DNA from: Sulfurovum sp. XGS-02
Lineage (GTDB): Bacteria; Campylobacterota; Campylobacteria; Campylobacterales; Sulfurovaceae
Reading direction: 5' to 3'
Length of the DNA: 64,000 nucleotides
Assembly: GCF_023213175.1 (NCBI RefSeq)
Contig: NZ_CP093312.1
Span: forward strand, 1,860,001 to 1,924,000
Part shown: in pieces, positions 29,185 through 39,249 of the stretch
How the letters are laid out: every line of letters begins with the position of its first letter
How positions within the stretch are numbered: position 1 is the stretch's first letter
Notes under the pieces: generated by a model
Database searches by the model: none
What the model was told of the DNA's origin: nothing
Seen by the model: the letters and a program-made list of their open reading frames with translations, nothing else
Made by a program: the position numbers and the translations under genes

Positions 29185-30990
29185 CTACACGATTCGTTTT
29201 GCCAACTGCTCCGGCAGTATCCCTAAGGACTCTTCTACCAATCTGGTATTACCATGTGTGATAAATGTATCAGGATACTCAAATGTTGTCAAGACTACAT
29301 CTTGGATCTTTTTTTGACTTAAAAGTTCCAAAATCGCTGAACCCACACCACCCTGTGCTGCAGAATCAGAAAAAACAAACCATTTTTTATACTTGGTACT
29401 TAAGTCCACAAGCATCTCTTCATCCAATGGCTTGACAAAACGCAGGTCCAACACACCAGGGTTTACATCCACAAGTTCAGCCACTTTTTGGGCACGTCCG
29501 ACACCATTACCATATCCTATAAAGAGTATCTCTTCTCCCTCTTTGAGCAAAACAGACTTCCCTAACTCATAGGCAGGGCTATCTGTATCTTCTGCCAAAA
29601 ATGCCCCTCTAGGGTATCTAAAAGCACAAGGATGGTCATACTCTTTAGCAAATTGCATACAGAGCTTCATCGTTGTTTCATTATAGGGTGCCAGGAGTGT
29701 CATGTTAGGAATGCCTCTTAAATAAGAGATATCAAAAGCACCCTGATGTGTCTCTCCATCCTCCCCTACAATACCTGCTCTGTCCAGTGCAAAAGCGACA
29801 CCCAGATCCATGAGTGCAATATCATGGATGACTTGGTCATACCCCCGTTGCAAGAAGGTGGAGTAGATCGTACAGAAGGGTTTAAACCCCTCTTTTGCCA
29901 ATGGCCCCATGGAGGTGACAGCATGCTGCTCCGCTATGGCAACGTCCCAAAAACGTTCAGGGTACTTTTTAATGGCAGCACTTAAACCCGTACCGCTTGG
30001 CATCGCAGCCGTCACTCCAACCACTTTGTCATCTTCATCTGCAAGTTCTACCAGTGTGTCGGAGAAAATAGCGGTTGCTGCCTTCGGTGCTCCGGCTTTT
30101 TTAGGTGCTTCACCTGTTTTAAGATCAAAAGCACTGACCCCGTGCCAATGCTCTTTAGTACCTTCAGCGATCTCATACCCCTTGCCTTTCGTGGTCTGTG
30201 CATGAATAAGTACCGGTTTCCCCAGCGCTTTGGCCACTTCCATCGTCTCTACAAGAGATTCAATATCGTGTCCGTCCACAGGTCCGATATACTCGACACC
30301 CATCTCTTCAAACAGAATACCCGGTGTGATAAGCTTGAAAGACTCTTCAAACCTTTTTGCCATATAGGTCGCACCCTCAGGCAGATGATCCAGGACCTTT
30401 TCTACCCTGCCCTTGAACTTCTGATAAAATGAACCGGCCATCGTTTGAGAAAGGAGTTTACTGATAGCCCCTATGGGTTTAGCGATACTCATTTCATTGT
30501 CATTCAAGATGATCACGACAGGGTATTTTCTGTCACCCAGTTCATTCAGGGCCTCATAGACCATCCCGGCACTCATACTTCCATCACCGATGAATGCAAC
30601 AGGTATTCTATCCTCCCCTTTAAGTGCTATGGCTTTGGCGGCACCGACTGCCAGTGAGATAGAGGTTGAACTGTGCCCTGCCACATAATAATCATATTTA
30701 GACTCTTTAGGCTTTGTGTAGCCGCTGATACCTCCAAACTGGCGTAAGGTATCAAACCTCTCCCACCTATCTGTCAAGAGTTTATGGGCATAGGCCTGAT
30801 GGCTCACATCAAAGATAAAAGGGTCCTTCTCTACATCAAACACTTTATGCATCGCCACGATAAGATCCGTTGCACCCATAGTAGAACTCAGGTGTCCACC
30901 GTTTTTACTTACCGTACCCAAGATCTTTTCTCTGATCTCTCCGGCTAAAGTATTGAGTTCGTCTATGGAGTGTGCTTTTATATCTATCAT
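29185..30990 (-). CDS. dxs: 1-deoxy-D-xylulose-5-phosphate synthase Dxs
   Basis: Thiamine-diphosphate enzyme that starts the MEP isoprenoid pathway from pyruvate and glyceraldehyde 3-phosphate. 601 residues, slightly short for Dxs. ThDP-binding GDGSMSAGMVYEALNELG with ILNDNEMSIA, catalytic GGHLSSTMGATDL, and the transketolase-type pyrimidine domain (AIAEQHAVTSMGPLAKEG) are present. It begins four bases after a small gene that overlaps hisC. Confidence 0.97.
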   Translation of the reverse strand: MIDIKAHSIDELNTLAGEIREKILGTVSKNGGHLSSTMGATDLIVAMHKVFDVEKDPFIFDVSHQAYAHKLLTDRWERFDTLRQFGGISGYTKPKESKYDYYVAGHSSTSISLAVGAAKAIALKGEDRIPVAFIGDGSMSAGMVYEALNELGDRKYPVVIILNDNEMSIAKPIGAISKLLSQTMAGSFYQKFKGRVEKVLDHLPEGATYMAKRFEESFKLITPGILFEEMGVEYIGPVDGHDIESLVETMEVAKALGKPVLIHAQTTKGKGYEIAEGTKEHWHGVSAFDLKTGEAPKKAGAPKAATAIFSDTLVELADEDDKVVGVTAAMPSGTGLSAAIKKYPERFWDVAIAEQHAVTSMGPLAKEGFKPFCTIYSTFLQRGYDQVIHDIALMDLGVAFALDRAGIVGEDGETHQGAFDISYLRGIPNMTLLAPYNETTMKLCMQFAKEYDHPCAFRYPRGAFLAEDTDSPAYELGKSVLLKEGEEILFIGYGNGVGRAQKVAELVDVNPGVLDLRFVKPLDEEMLVDLSTKYKKWFVFSDSAAQGGVGSAILELLSQKKIQDVVLTTFEYPDTFITHGNTRLVEESLGILPEQLAKRIV

Positions 30991-30994
30991 CTTT

Positions 30995-31207
30995 TTATTT
31001 CCCTAGCAAATAGGCACTGAGCAGTTTTTTTGTGAAAACGATCTGGGAATCATCATACACCAAACCCAATTCATCTGCTAAATTTTTCAGTTCTTTTTTT
31101 GTTACTTTGTTCATCATACTATGCTGGACCTTATGTTGGATAAAATCATCTAAAATAAAAGGTTTTACCTCTACTTCATCTGCTTTGACCACTTCGATTC
31201 TTTTCAA
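30995..31207 (-). CDS. Small conserved-looking protein between hisC and dxs
   Basis: 70 residues, basic and helical, no membrane segment or Cys. Contains VKPFILDDFIQHKVQHSMMNKVTKKELKNLA written here in part as FILDDFIQHKVQ and KKELKNLADELG. It overlaps the hisC stop by four bases and ends four bases before dxs, so it is translated as part of that operon. I do not recognise a family; the tight packing is the main reason to believe it is real. Confidence 0.65.
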   Translation of the reverse strand: MKRIEVVKADEVEVKPFILDDFIQHKVQHSMMNKVTKKELKNLADELGLVYDDSQIVFTKKLLSAYLLGK

Positions 31208-32298
31208 GCTATCACTTCTAAAAAATGTTTAAAGAAAACATCATTTTGTTTTTCTGTTCCTATAGTGATCCTCATCGCATTCAACCCGTAAGAGGCAAGG
31301 TTACGAATAATGACACCACGTTTAAGCAGTGCATCTGCTATCTTTGTGGAGTCCATAGTGTCATCAAACATATACGTGATAAAGTTCGTATAACTCTCTA
31401 TGTATTCAAATCCCTGTTCCTCTGCAAAAGCCTCATACCGTTTGATCTGCTCCTGATGCAAGGCGATAGACTCTTCTACAAAACGATTATCTTTGCACGC
31501 CTCTATGGCTACTGCCAAAGAGAGTGTAGAGATGTTAAACGGCGGTCTCATTTTATGTAGCTCTTTGATCAGTTCAGCCTGAGCGATACCATATCCTACA
31601 CGCATACCTCCCAAACCATGTGCTTTGGAGAATGTACCCAGATAGATGACATTCTCATACCCGAGGAGGTCATTTGGCGTGATCGCATATTGCGGGTCTT
31701 TGGCAGCAGCATACTCCATATAGGCACCGTCTACAACGACCAGCGTATCCTTATCTACTGCCTGGATGATCTTTAAGACCTCCTCTTTGCTTGTGGCATC
31801 CCCTGTAGGATTGTTCGGTGTACAGAGGTAGATGATCTTTGGTCTATGCATACGGTACGCTTCCATAAACTCATCATACTTATGCGTATAGCTTGCTGTA
31901 CGAAGGATCTTTGCACCCATCTGCTTTGCATAGATCTCATACATCGCAAAGGTCACAGCAGACATCAATACAGACGAATTTTCATCCAAGAGTGCACGAG
32001 AGATAAACTCTATCACCTGGTCAGAACCCGCACCAATGATGATATTCTCATCCGCTACATTAAACTTGCTGCTCAATGCCGCCTTCAGTTCGAACATACT
32101 ATCATCCGGATAAAGATGCGCAATATCAGCATTGGATCTGATGACTTTGGCAATCGCCGGGTTTGTACCTATCGGGTTTTCATTGGAAGCGAGTTTCACC
32201 ACATCTTTTGCTGCGATACCGAATTCACGTACCACAAGCTCTATAGGTTTACCCGCTTCATAGGTTTGAATGTTCTCTAATACTTTGTTAAATTTCAT
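31204..32298 (-). CDS. hisC: Histidinol-phosphate aminotransferase HisC
   Basis: PLP enzyme of histidine synthesis, often also active on aromatic amino acids. 364 residues, fold type I. Motifs: KLASNENPIGTNP, the ring-stacking region GAGSDQVIEF, the NPTGD loop, and the PLP-lysine in YLGTFSKAHGLGGMRVGY. It follows pheA in the same direction, which may reflect use in phenylalanine/tyrosine transamination too. Confidence 0.95.
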   Translation of the reverse strand: MKFNKVLENIQTYEAGKPIELVVREFGIAAKDVVKLASNENPIGTNPAIAKVIRSNADIAHLYPDDSMFELKAALSSKFNVADENIIIGAGSDQVIEFISRALLDENSSVLMSAVTFAMYEIYAKQMGAKILRTASYTHKYDEFMEAYRMHRPKIIYLCTPNNPTGDATSKEEVLKIIQAVDKDTLVVVDGAYMEYAAAKDPQYAITPNDLLGYENVIYLGTFSKAHGLGGMRVGYGIAQAELIKELHKMRPPFNISTLSLAVAIEACKDNRFVEESIALHQEQIKRYEAFAEEQGFEYIESYTNFITYMFDDTMDSTKIADALLKRGVIIRNLASYGLNAMRITIGTEKQNDVFFKHFLEVIA

Positions 32299-32332
32299 AC
32301 TGATTTTTCTCCCTCACTGCTGACTTCATATT

Positions 32333-33391
32333 TTAAATATCGTCTATCTCTTTGACATAGGAACCTAATATTTTGATCTCATCTTTATGTTTTTCCAAAA
32401 TAGGTTTGATATGTGTATCATTTTGATGTCCATGGAACTCTATAAAAAAGATCGACTCCCCCTCTACGATATGCGACTTGATCTTTGTCAGGTTCACATT
32501 TGCTTCTTCAAAGTCATTGAGGAAATTCACTAAAGAGCCTGGTTTATTGGAAAGTCTTACCAATAAAGAGGTTTTATCATTTCCTGACGAGGCATTTTCA
32601 AAATCAGAGATAATGAAAAACCGTGTTCTATTGTTTGTATCATCTTCTACGTTATTGAAACGTATAGGCAGGTTATTCAACTTTGCTGCCACTGCAGGAC
32701 ATAATGCTGCGGCCGTTTCATCTTTTAGGGCAAGCTTTGCCGCTTTCACGGTAGATTCCACAGGAATATGCTCTATCTCGTCTAAGCCCAGGTCCTGTAG
32801 AAACTTACGGCACTGTCCAAAAGCGATATCTTTAGAGTAGATCTTTGTGATCTTTGTGATATCATCATTGACCGTGGCAAAAGCCATATGTACATCCAGG
32901 CACACTTCAGCGATGATCTTAAGATCATACTCATCCAGACAATTGATCGTATCACTGACTATACCGTTAGAAGAGTTTTCTATAGGGATGACACCGAACT
33001 TCGCTGTGCCTTTTTTTACTTCGCGAAATACGCCCGGGATAGAGCTGATAGGCAAGTAGGCACTCATAGCACCAAACTTGCTCTCGGCTGCCTGATGTGT
33101 AAAACTTGCTTCAGGGCCTAAGTAAGCCACACCTTCAGGAAGTTCAAGATTTCTGGCCACGGCAAACATTTCCAAAAAAAGTGCATCGATCGCAGCATCC
33201 GTAAGTTTGCCTTTATTCTGACTTTTTAAGCGATTTAAAATAGCCTGTTCACGTTCAGGACGGTAGATAGGTGCACCTGTGGTATTTTTCACTTCGCCTA
33301 CCTGATGTACCAACTCCATACGTTCATTATAGAGTTTTAACAATGCATCATCAATGCTGTCTATCTTTACTCTCAGCTCCTCTAAAGTCAT
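32333..33391 (-). CDS. pheA: Bifunctional chorismate mutase / prephenate dehydratase PheA
   Basis: 352 residues in three parts: an AroQ chorismate mutase (residues 1-85; RVKIDSIDDALLKLYNERMELV), prephenate dehydratase (about 93-270; YLGPEASFTHQAA, PIENSSNGIV, TRFFIIS) and a regulatory ACT domain (about 275-350; SLLVRLSNKPGSLVNFL, ESIFFIEFHGH). The ACT domain implies feedback inhibition by phenylalanine. Directly downstream of lysA. Confidence 0.96.
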   Translation of the reverse strand: MTLEELRVKIDSIDDALLKLYNERMELVHQVGEVKNTTGAPIYRPEREQAILNRLKSQNKGKLTDAAIDALFLEMFAVARNLELPEGVAYLGPEASFTHQAAESKFGAMSAYLPISSIPGVFREVKKGTAKFGVIPIENSSNGIVSDTINCLDEYDLKIIAEVCLDVHMAFATVNDDITKITKIYSKDIAFGQCRKFLQDLGLDEIEHIPVESTVKAAKLALKDETAAALCPAVAAKLNNLPIRFNNVEDDTNNRTRFFIISDFENASSGNDKTSLLVRLSNKPGSLVNFLNDFEEANVNLTKIKSHIVEGESIFFIEFHGHQNDTHIKPILEKHKDEIKILGSYVKEIDDI

Positions 33392-33415
33392 ATGCTCGTC
33401 CCTGCCTTTTTTGCT

Positions 33416-34627
33416 TTACTTTTCCAAATACTCAAGCTCTAAACGTACCTGGTCTTCATACGTTTCACGCTGACGTATCAGTCTGTCTTTTCCGCCTTGA
33501 AGTGCCACTTCTGCAGCTTTTGCACGTGTATTGTAGTTACTTGCCATCGTAAATCCATAGGCACCCGCAGAGTGAACAACGATCAGGTCATTATGCTCCA
33601 GCGGCGGAAGCGGTACATTTTTGCCGAAGAAATCTCCGCTTTCACATACCGGTCCTACCACATCTGCAGGTGTCTTTTCACCCTCTTTGAGTACCGCTTC
33701 AATCTTGTGATATGCATTATACAAACTAGGACGGATAAGATCGTTCATCGCACCGTCTACAATAACAAAACGTTTTCCGTCATTCACTTTTTCATAGAGC
33801 ACTTTGGTAAAAAATGCTCCTGCATTGGCGACCATGTAACGTCCTGGCTCACAAAGCAGTGTCACATCAAGCCCTTTGGTTGCTTCAAATATTGCCTGTG
33901 TATATACTTCAGCAGGAATTGTGACCTCATCATCATATACTACACCGATACCCCCGCCTACATCAAAGAATTTGATATCGATCTTGATCGCTTTGAGTGA
34001 ACGTACCAGGTCTGCTACGATCATACATGACTCACGTATAGGATCAATCTTGGTAAGCTGTGAACCGATATGAAAATGGATACCCACAGGGTTTAAAAAC
34101 TCCGATTTGTTGGCATAGATATACATACGTTTTGCCATATCTATCTCTACACCGAACTTGTTTTCATGCAATCCTGTTGAGATATAGGGGTGTGTCTGCG
34201 GATCGATATTGGGATTGACCCTAATCGAGATACGCGCTTCTTTCCCCAGCTCTTTGGCCACCATCTCTACACGTTTCATCTCCGCTTCACTCTCTAAGTT
34301 AAGCAGTAAAATATCTTGCTCCAGTGCTTCACGTATCTCATCATCACGTTTTCCCACACCCGAAAAAATGATCTTGTATTTATCTACACCTGCCGTCAGT
34401 GCACGTTTGACCTCACCGATACTTACACAATCCGCACCTGCACCAAGCTTAGCCAAGTGGGCAATCACTGAAAGGTTCGAGTTTGCTTTTACCGCATAAT
34501 TAATGAGTGATTTTTTACCTGCGAACGCATCTTTCAGTGTGGTATATCGATTTTCAATATAATCAAAATCATACATATACAAAGGCGTACCATATTTCTC
34601 TGCCAATGCTTTATAATCAATATTCAT
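33416..34627 (-). CDS. lysA: Diaminopimelate decarboxylase LysA
   Basis: Last step of lysine synthesis, PLP-dependent. 403 residues, fold type III: YAVKANSN with the PLP lysine, the HIGSQ segment, FDVGGGIGV phosphate-binding loop, EPGRYMVANAG, and the catalytic CESGDFFG. First gene of a lysA-pheA-hisC-small-dxs run. Confidence 0.97.
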   Translation of the reverse strand: MNIDYKALAEKYGTPLYMYDFDYIENRYTTLKDAFAGKKSLINYAVKANSNLSVIAHLAKLGAGADCVSIGEVKRALTAGVDKYKIIFSGVGKRDDEIREALEQDILLLNLESEAEMKRVEMVAKELGKEARISIRVNPNIDPQTHPYISTGLHENKFGVEIDMAKRMYIYANKSEFLNPVGIHFHIGSQLTKIDPIRESCMIVADLVRSLKAIKIDIKFFDVGGGIGVVYDDEVTIPAEVYTQAIFEATKGLDVTLLCEPGRYMVANAGAFFTKVLYEKVNDGKRFVIVDGAMNDLIRPSLYNAYHKIEAVLKEGEKTPADVVGPVCESGDFFGKNVPLPPLEHNDLIVVHSAGAYGFTMASNYNTRAKAAEVALQGGKDRLIRQRETYEDQVRLELEYLEK

Positions 34628-34721
34628 CTATCTTATCCTATATGCTCAATACCTTGAGTCTATTTTAGGGTGATTTTATCTAAAAGTTGATTAAAAGGTA
34701 CATTTAACGTGCTGGAGGGGG

Positions 34722-35804
34722 TTACAGAAGACTTCTTTCCTCTGTAAAATAGATATACATGGCATAGGCCCATAAAAGAACGATAGGCAATATCGCTGTC
34801 AGTTCGGGAAGTAAGACACCGTTGGCTCCCATTTGACTCAAACCAAATAATATACCCCAAATTCCAAACGTTACCCCCAGAGAGAGTGCGATCACTCCAC
34901 CCATATTCATCATTCTGGCATGAAACGGTAGTTTGAAAAACAGAATAAGTAAGAGGGCCATAGAAAAAAGCGGTACCACCACTTTGTCATAGAAGGATGC
35001 CCTGATTTTATCTGAACTGAGGTTTTGTTTATAGAGTAACTCCCATGTCATATAGGCGTCCCGTATATTTAATGCTTTACCCTCATAGAGTGACTCTATG
35101 ATCTTAGGTTTATACCCTTCTAGTGTTTCTATACGCTCTTTATGTTCTACGGTATATCTTTTCAATTCACCATTTTCATAGATATGTGTCTTCAACGTAG
35201 CATCATGTGCAGTCCAAATTTCACCATCGAACGTTGCCAACGGTGCATTGATCGTATACCGTACCTGATACCCTTCGACTTTAAAGATCGTAATATCTTT
35301 TATCTTTTTTTCTATAGGATCAAGCTTGGTAATATAGACGAAAGTATCGTTGTATTTGAAAAAAAGGTCATTCACATCATAGGTACCCAGTCTATTTTCC
35401 AGGAGAAATTCCGCTTTGTCTTTGGCATAAGAGAACTCTGTGGTATGCAGGGTTAAAAAAATGAAATAGGTCAAAGTGCTTACCGTAAATAATGGTAAAA
35501 AGAGTCTTTTTTTATCATACCCAAAGGCATGAAATGCTCCCATCGTGTTGTTTTTAACCAGTGAAAGCTTAGTCATGATCAGCGCAAAAACGATCGCCAA
35601 AGGATAGAGTAAACCCAATGCCTCCTGCCACATGTAAAAGATATAGAGTATTTGATAGTTTGAGGCAACATCGAGTTTCTGTAGATGTTGAAAATAATCG
35701 ATCGCAGCGAATGCGAAAGAGAGACCGAACAGTATTGACAATAGGTTCTTGCTATAGAGTTTGACCAGATATCTAAAGTGTAAGGAAGGGTTCAACAGAC
35801 TCAT
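34722..35804 (-). CDS. lptG: LptF/LptG-family LPS transport permease
   Basis: Inner-membrane part of the ABC machine that extracts LPS and passes it to LptC and the periplasmic bridge. 360 residues with six membrane segments in two groups (N-terminal to about residue 110, C-terminal from about 270), separated by a periplasmic beta-jellyroll region. Whether it corresponds to LptF or LptG cannot be decided from this sequence alone. Its start overlaps the pth stop by four bases. Confidence 0.82.
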   Translation of the reverse strand: MSLLNPSLHFRYLVKLYSKNLLSILFGLSFAFAAIDYFQHLQKLDVASNYQILYIFYMWQEALGLLYPLAIVFALIMTKLSLVKNNTMGAFHAFGYDKKRLFLPLFTVSTLTYFIFLTLHTTEFSYAKDKAEFLLENRLGTYDVNDLFFKYNDTFVYITKLDPIEKKIKDITIFKVEGYQVRYTINAPLATFDGEIWTAHDATLKTHIYENGELKRYTVEHKERIETLEGYKPKIIESLYEGKALNIRDAYMTWELLYKQNLSSDKIRASFYDKVVVPLFSMALLLILFFKLPFHARMMNMGGVIALSLGVTFGIWGILFGLSQMGANGVLLPELTAILPIVLLWAYAMYIYFTEERSLL

Positions 35805-36373
35805 ACACTTAAACCCTCTATAGACTTCAGACTGTACTTTGACTTCACTTCAATCAGTTCTTCCTGGGAGAGCACTTTACACGCCTCTGCGACATGTACT
35901 ATCAAACGCTCCAACATAAGGTTCTCTTCTTGGGAAAAGTCATGCAGGACATAATCTGCTACCTGTGACTTGTGTTCCGGCTTTCCCACACCTACCCTTA
36001 CACGCAAATACTCTTTTGTGATATGCGCATCGAGCGATCTAAGCCCATTATGCCCGCCATGGCCTCCGCCTCTTTTAAAACGTACTGCACCAAAAGGGAG
36101 ATCTATATCATCATGGATCACAATAATATCTTCAAGCTCTATTTTGAAAAATTGTTTTACAGGCTGTACAGATTTACCCGAAAGGTTCATAAATGTGGTA
36201 GGTTTTAAAAAAAGTGAATTGGCAGAACGATAAAGCTTGCCGTGAAAAGAAGTTTTGGAGATATCTCTGGCATTAAAATCATTGACAAGTTTGTCAATGA
36301 CCTTAAAACCGATATTGTGTCGTGTATTTTCGTATTGTGATCCCGGATTACCTAGACCTACGAAAAGTATCAC
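35801..36373 (-). CDS. pth: Peptidyl-tRNA hydrolase Pth
   Basis: Recycles peptidyl-tRNA by cleaving the ester bond. 190 residues starting LFVGLGNPGSQYENTRHNIGF (catalytic His in RHNIG), with KPTTFMNLSGKSV and VIHDDIDLPFGAVRFKRGGGHGGHNGLRS. All catalytic residues are present. Downstream of rplY, a classic pair. Confidence 0.97.
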   Translation of the reverse strand: MILFVGLGNPGSQYENTRHNIGFKVIDKLVNDFNARDISKTSFHGKLYRSANSLFLKPTTFMNLSGKSVQPVKQFFKIELEDIIVIHDDIDLPFGAVRFKRGGGHGGHNGLRSLDAHITKEYLRVRVGVGKPEHKSQVADYVLHDFSQEENLMLERLIVHVAEACKVLSQEELIEVKSKYSLKSIEGLSV

Positions 36374-36394
36374 GACTGTGCTTTCATGCTACGA

Positions 36395-36931
36395 TTATTT
36401 AGCTTTGATCACACCACAGATAGCAACATCCGGTCTGTCCATCATTTTACAGTTTGCCGGTACTTCCACATCTCTGATAAGAATTGAGTCGTCTCTGTTC
36501 AATGGTTCAACATTAAGATCAAATTTCGCTGGCATATCTTCGATAGCCCCTCTTACTTTCAATCTCTTTTTAGACATCACAAGTACACCTTTGTTCTTAA
36601 GTCCAACTGGTGTTCCGTGTGTTACAACCGGTACAAGGAAGTTTGTTACTTGACCCGGTACTGCTACTCTTAGGTCTACGTGAGTCACATCACCGTTTAC
36701 CGGGTGTAGTTGATACTCTTGAATAAATACATTAAGTTCCTTATCGCCAACTTTCACTGGGAATGCAAGTGTCTCTTTATTTCTTACAGTTCTTGCGAAT
36801 TCACCACGTTTAAATGCAGCGTTGATATTTTCAACACCATTTGCATAAATGTTTGCGATTAGATAACCATCTCTTTTAAGCTGCTTTGCATTACGCTTAC
36901 CGATACTCTCTCTAACGATACCTTCTAACAT
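36395..36931 (-). CDS. rplY: 50S ribosomal protein L25/Ctc
   Basis: 178-residue, two-domain L25 of the CTC type; binds 5S rRNA. N-terminal domain starts MLEGIVRESIGKRNAKQLKRDGYLIA and the C-terminal TL5-like domain contains VTHVDLRVAVPG and VPVVTHGTPVGLKNKGVL. First gene of rplY-pth-lptG. Confidence 0.94.
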   Translation of the reverse strand: MLEGIVRESIGKRNAKQLKRDGYLIANIYANGVENINAAFKRGEFARTVRNKETLAFPVKVGDKELNVFIQEYQLHPVNGDVTHVDLRVAVPGQVTNFLVPVVTHGTPVGLKNKGVLVMSKKRLKVRGAIEDMPAKFDLNVEPLNRDDSILIRDVEVPANCKMMDRPDVAICGVIKAK

Positions 36932-37000
36932 ATTTGTCCTTTGTTACTTGTGTATAATTTTTTACCCTATCAATTGCTTCATGGAGTAAAATAGACGCGA

Positions 37001-37010
37001 ATTATACCCA
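37001..37010 (-). promoter_or_regulatory. -10 element for the rplY-pth-lptG operon
   Basis: On the minus strand TGGGTATAAT contains a perfect TATAAT about 70 bases before the rplY ATG. A second TTATAC-type box lies nearer the gene. Pattern-based call. Confidence 0.5.
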
Positions 37011-37087
37011 GTTTTTATTAAATTATTCTTGCCTTCATTATTATGACTTCGTTCCGTCGTTACTGTCATGAAGTAATGCACGACAGC

Positions 37088-38230
37088 TTAGCTCTCCTCA
37101 TCCTCTTTAAAGCCAAAGACATCCACCTCTTTTTCATGGGCATGTTCATCCACGATCGCACCCTTTCCGACACCCTGCATTTTAAGTTTCATATCCGATG
37201 GGTTGGTTGCATACTCAAGTGCGATCTCTTCTGTGATCTCACCTCTGCGGAAAATATCTAAAAGTGCCTGGTCAAAGGTCTGCGTACCGTAGATCTCTTT
37301 CCCTTCAAATAGTGCATCAGGGATCTCTGCATCTCTGTTCTCCGCTATGAGCTGCTCGATCCTAGCCGTTTTTTTAAGGATTTCAATTCCCGCAACCCTT
37401 CCGCCGCGTTTTGTAGGAATAAGTCTCTGGGAAATGACACCTTCAAGTACCGAAGCAAGGGACATACGAATACGGTTTTGCTCCTCATTCCCGAACATAC
37501 CGACAATTCTGTCTATCGTCTCTTTTGCATCCAATGTATGCAGTGTTGAAAAAACAAGGTGCCCCGTATTGGCTGCATGAAGCGCGATATCGATCGTCTC
37601 CAAATCCCTCATCTCCCCGACAAGTATGATATCCGGGTCTTCCCTCAGTGCGGCTCTAAGTGCATCAGAGAAGGAGTGTGCATCCGGACCTATCCCTCTT
37701 TGGTTGATCAGACATCCTCGATCTTTGTGTACAAACTCTATCGGGTCTTCAACCGTAATGATATGTTTTTTTGATTCTCTGTTGATCTTGTCCAGGATCG
37801 CTGCCAACGTCGTCGATTTACCAGAACCCGTCACTCCTGTTACGAGTACAAGGCCTCTTTGTATCTGGGCAAATGTTTTGATCACAGGCGGTAGATTCAG
37901 TTCATCCAGTGTCAATATCTTCACCGGAATAATACGGAAAACCGCGCTCAAACCATCCATTTGAAAAAAGAAGTTCACACGAAATCTACTATCCCCTCCC
38001 ATGACATAGGAAAAATCCAGGTTTCTGTCTGTTTGCAGTTTCTCATATTGGTCTGCAGTGGTGATCTCCTGGGCTAACTTGTCCATCATCTCTGCACTCA
38101 GTTCATCTTTACCCAATACTTTTAGTACACCGTGTATACGTACTCTTACTTGGGAGCCTGACTTGAGATGCAGGTCACTCCCGTTATTACTGATCATTGT
38201 TCTAAGATAGAGCTTGAGTTTTTCTTCCAT
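37088..38230 (-). CDS. pilT: PilT-type twitching motility ATPase
   Basis: Hexameric ATPase that retracts type IV pili. 380 residues with Walker A GVTGSGKSTTLAAI, the Asp box (VEDPIEFVH), Walker B (ILVGEMRDLETI) and the His box (TGHLVFSTLHTLDA). The C-terminus carries an extra acidic tail (EVDVFGFKEDEES). No pilus structural genes are in the window, so the pilus or secretion system it serves is not visible. Confidence 0.94.
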   Translation of the reverse strand: MEEKLKLYLRTMISNNGSDLHLKSGSQVRVRIHGVLKVLGKDELSAEMMDKLAQEITTADQYEKLQTDRNLDFSYVMGGDSRFRVNFFFQMDGLSAVFRIIPVKILTLDELNLPPVIKTFAQIQRGLVLVTGVTGSGKSTTLAAILDKINRESKKHIITVEDPIEFVHKDRGCLINQRGIGPDAHSFSDALRAALREDPDIILVGEMRDLETIDIALHAANTGHLVFSTLHTLDAKETIDRIVGMFGNEEQNRIRMSLASVLEGVISQRLIPTKRGGRVAGIEILKKTARIEQLIAENRDAEIPDALFEGKEIYGTQTFDQALLDIFRRGEITEEIALEYATNPSDMKLKMQGVGKGAIVDEHAHEKEVDVFGFKEDEES

Positions 38231-38253
38231 TGATTATCCCTTTGAGATGTGAT

Positions 38254-39249
38254 TTATTTTAAACTGTCAAGCATCTCTTGGAATGCTTTTTCAAAGGCTT
38301 CAAGCCCCTCTTTTAAGAGTTGGCTATAGACTTCATCCATATCAAACCCGTTATCGGCTAATTTCGTAAAATAGCCCTTGATTTCGCTCTCTTCCAAAGG
38401 GAATTGTGGTGCCGGAGCTTTTTTGGCGATGAATGCTTCTATCGTCGCAAGTGGTGCTGTATTGACAGAGTGTGATGCAAGCAGTTCTCTCATATAGTAA
38501 TCTGCCGGGAGGTCATCCCCTTTCACACCTGTACTGGCAAAAAGGGTACGTATACTAGGTGTACGGTTTGATTCGATAAGATTATAGATCTTTGCAGCAT
38601 TATAAATACCTGTTTTTGAAACATCGATCCCCTCTTTTTCCAGATCAGAATCCAGTAACCTGTCAAAACGGCTGACAAACACAGAGATCACCGCTTCTGC
38701 TCTCAACCCGCCATCTTTTTCAAAGCAATCCAAGCCTTTTTTCATCGCCTTCAACGCTTTTTTTGTCTGTGCAGGAGAGAAGATCAGTGTCGCATTGACC
38801 GAGATACCTGTACTTAGCAGTTGGGTCATGGCATCATATCCTGCCTCCGTCGCAGGTACTTTTACCATCACATTAGGCTCACCTATAGCTTCAAAGAGTC
38901 TCTTACCTTCGGCAACCGTAGCTTCTGTATCATTTGAGAGAAATGGGTCGACCTCTATAGAGATATACCCATCATTTCCTTCATCATACAGAGGTCTTAA
39001 TGCCTGTGCAGCAGTACGGATATCTTCTATAGCCAGTGCTTCATACTTCTCTTTTGGGCTTTTGCCTGCCAGAGAAGCCAACTGCTCTTTATAGGCAGGA
39101 GAAGTGGTAATCGCAGAAGCAAAAATAGAAGGGTTACTCGTGGCACCATTAATGATACCTTTTTCAATCAATGCAGAAAAATCATTTCTAAGAAAATCTC
39201 TTTCTACAAAATCCAACCATAAAGAGAATCCTATATCTCTATTTACCAT
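38254..39249 (-). CDS. tal: Transaldolase
   Basis: Pentose phosphate enzyme transferring a dihydroxyacetone unit through a Schiff-base lysine. About 331 residues: NGATSNPSIFASAI, EVDPFLSNDTEATVAEGKRL, VMVKVPATEAGYDAM (catalytic Lys) and SVNATLIFSPAQ. I choose ATG 39249 (MVNRDIGFSLWLDF) because GGGAG lies eight bases upstream and the family start aligns; an upstream in-frame ATG at 39342 falls inside aat. It overlaps the aat end by 11 bases. Confidence 0.94.
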   Translation of the reverse strand: MVNRDIGFSLWLDFVERDFLRNDFSALIEKGIINGATSNPSIFASAITTSPAYKEQLASLAGKSPKEKYEALAIEDIRTAAQALRPLYDEGNDGYISIEVDPFLSNDTEATVAEGKRLFEAIGEPNVMVKVPATEAGYDAMTQLLSTGISVNATLIFSPAQTKKALKAMKKGLDCFEKDGGLRAEAVISVFVSRFDRLLDSDLEKEGIDVSKTGIYNAAKIYNLIESNRTPSIRTLFASTGVKGDDLPADYYMRELLASHSVNTAPLATIEAFIAKKAPAPQFPLEESEIKGYFTKLADNGFDMDEVYSQLLKEGLEAFEKAFQEMLDSLK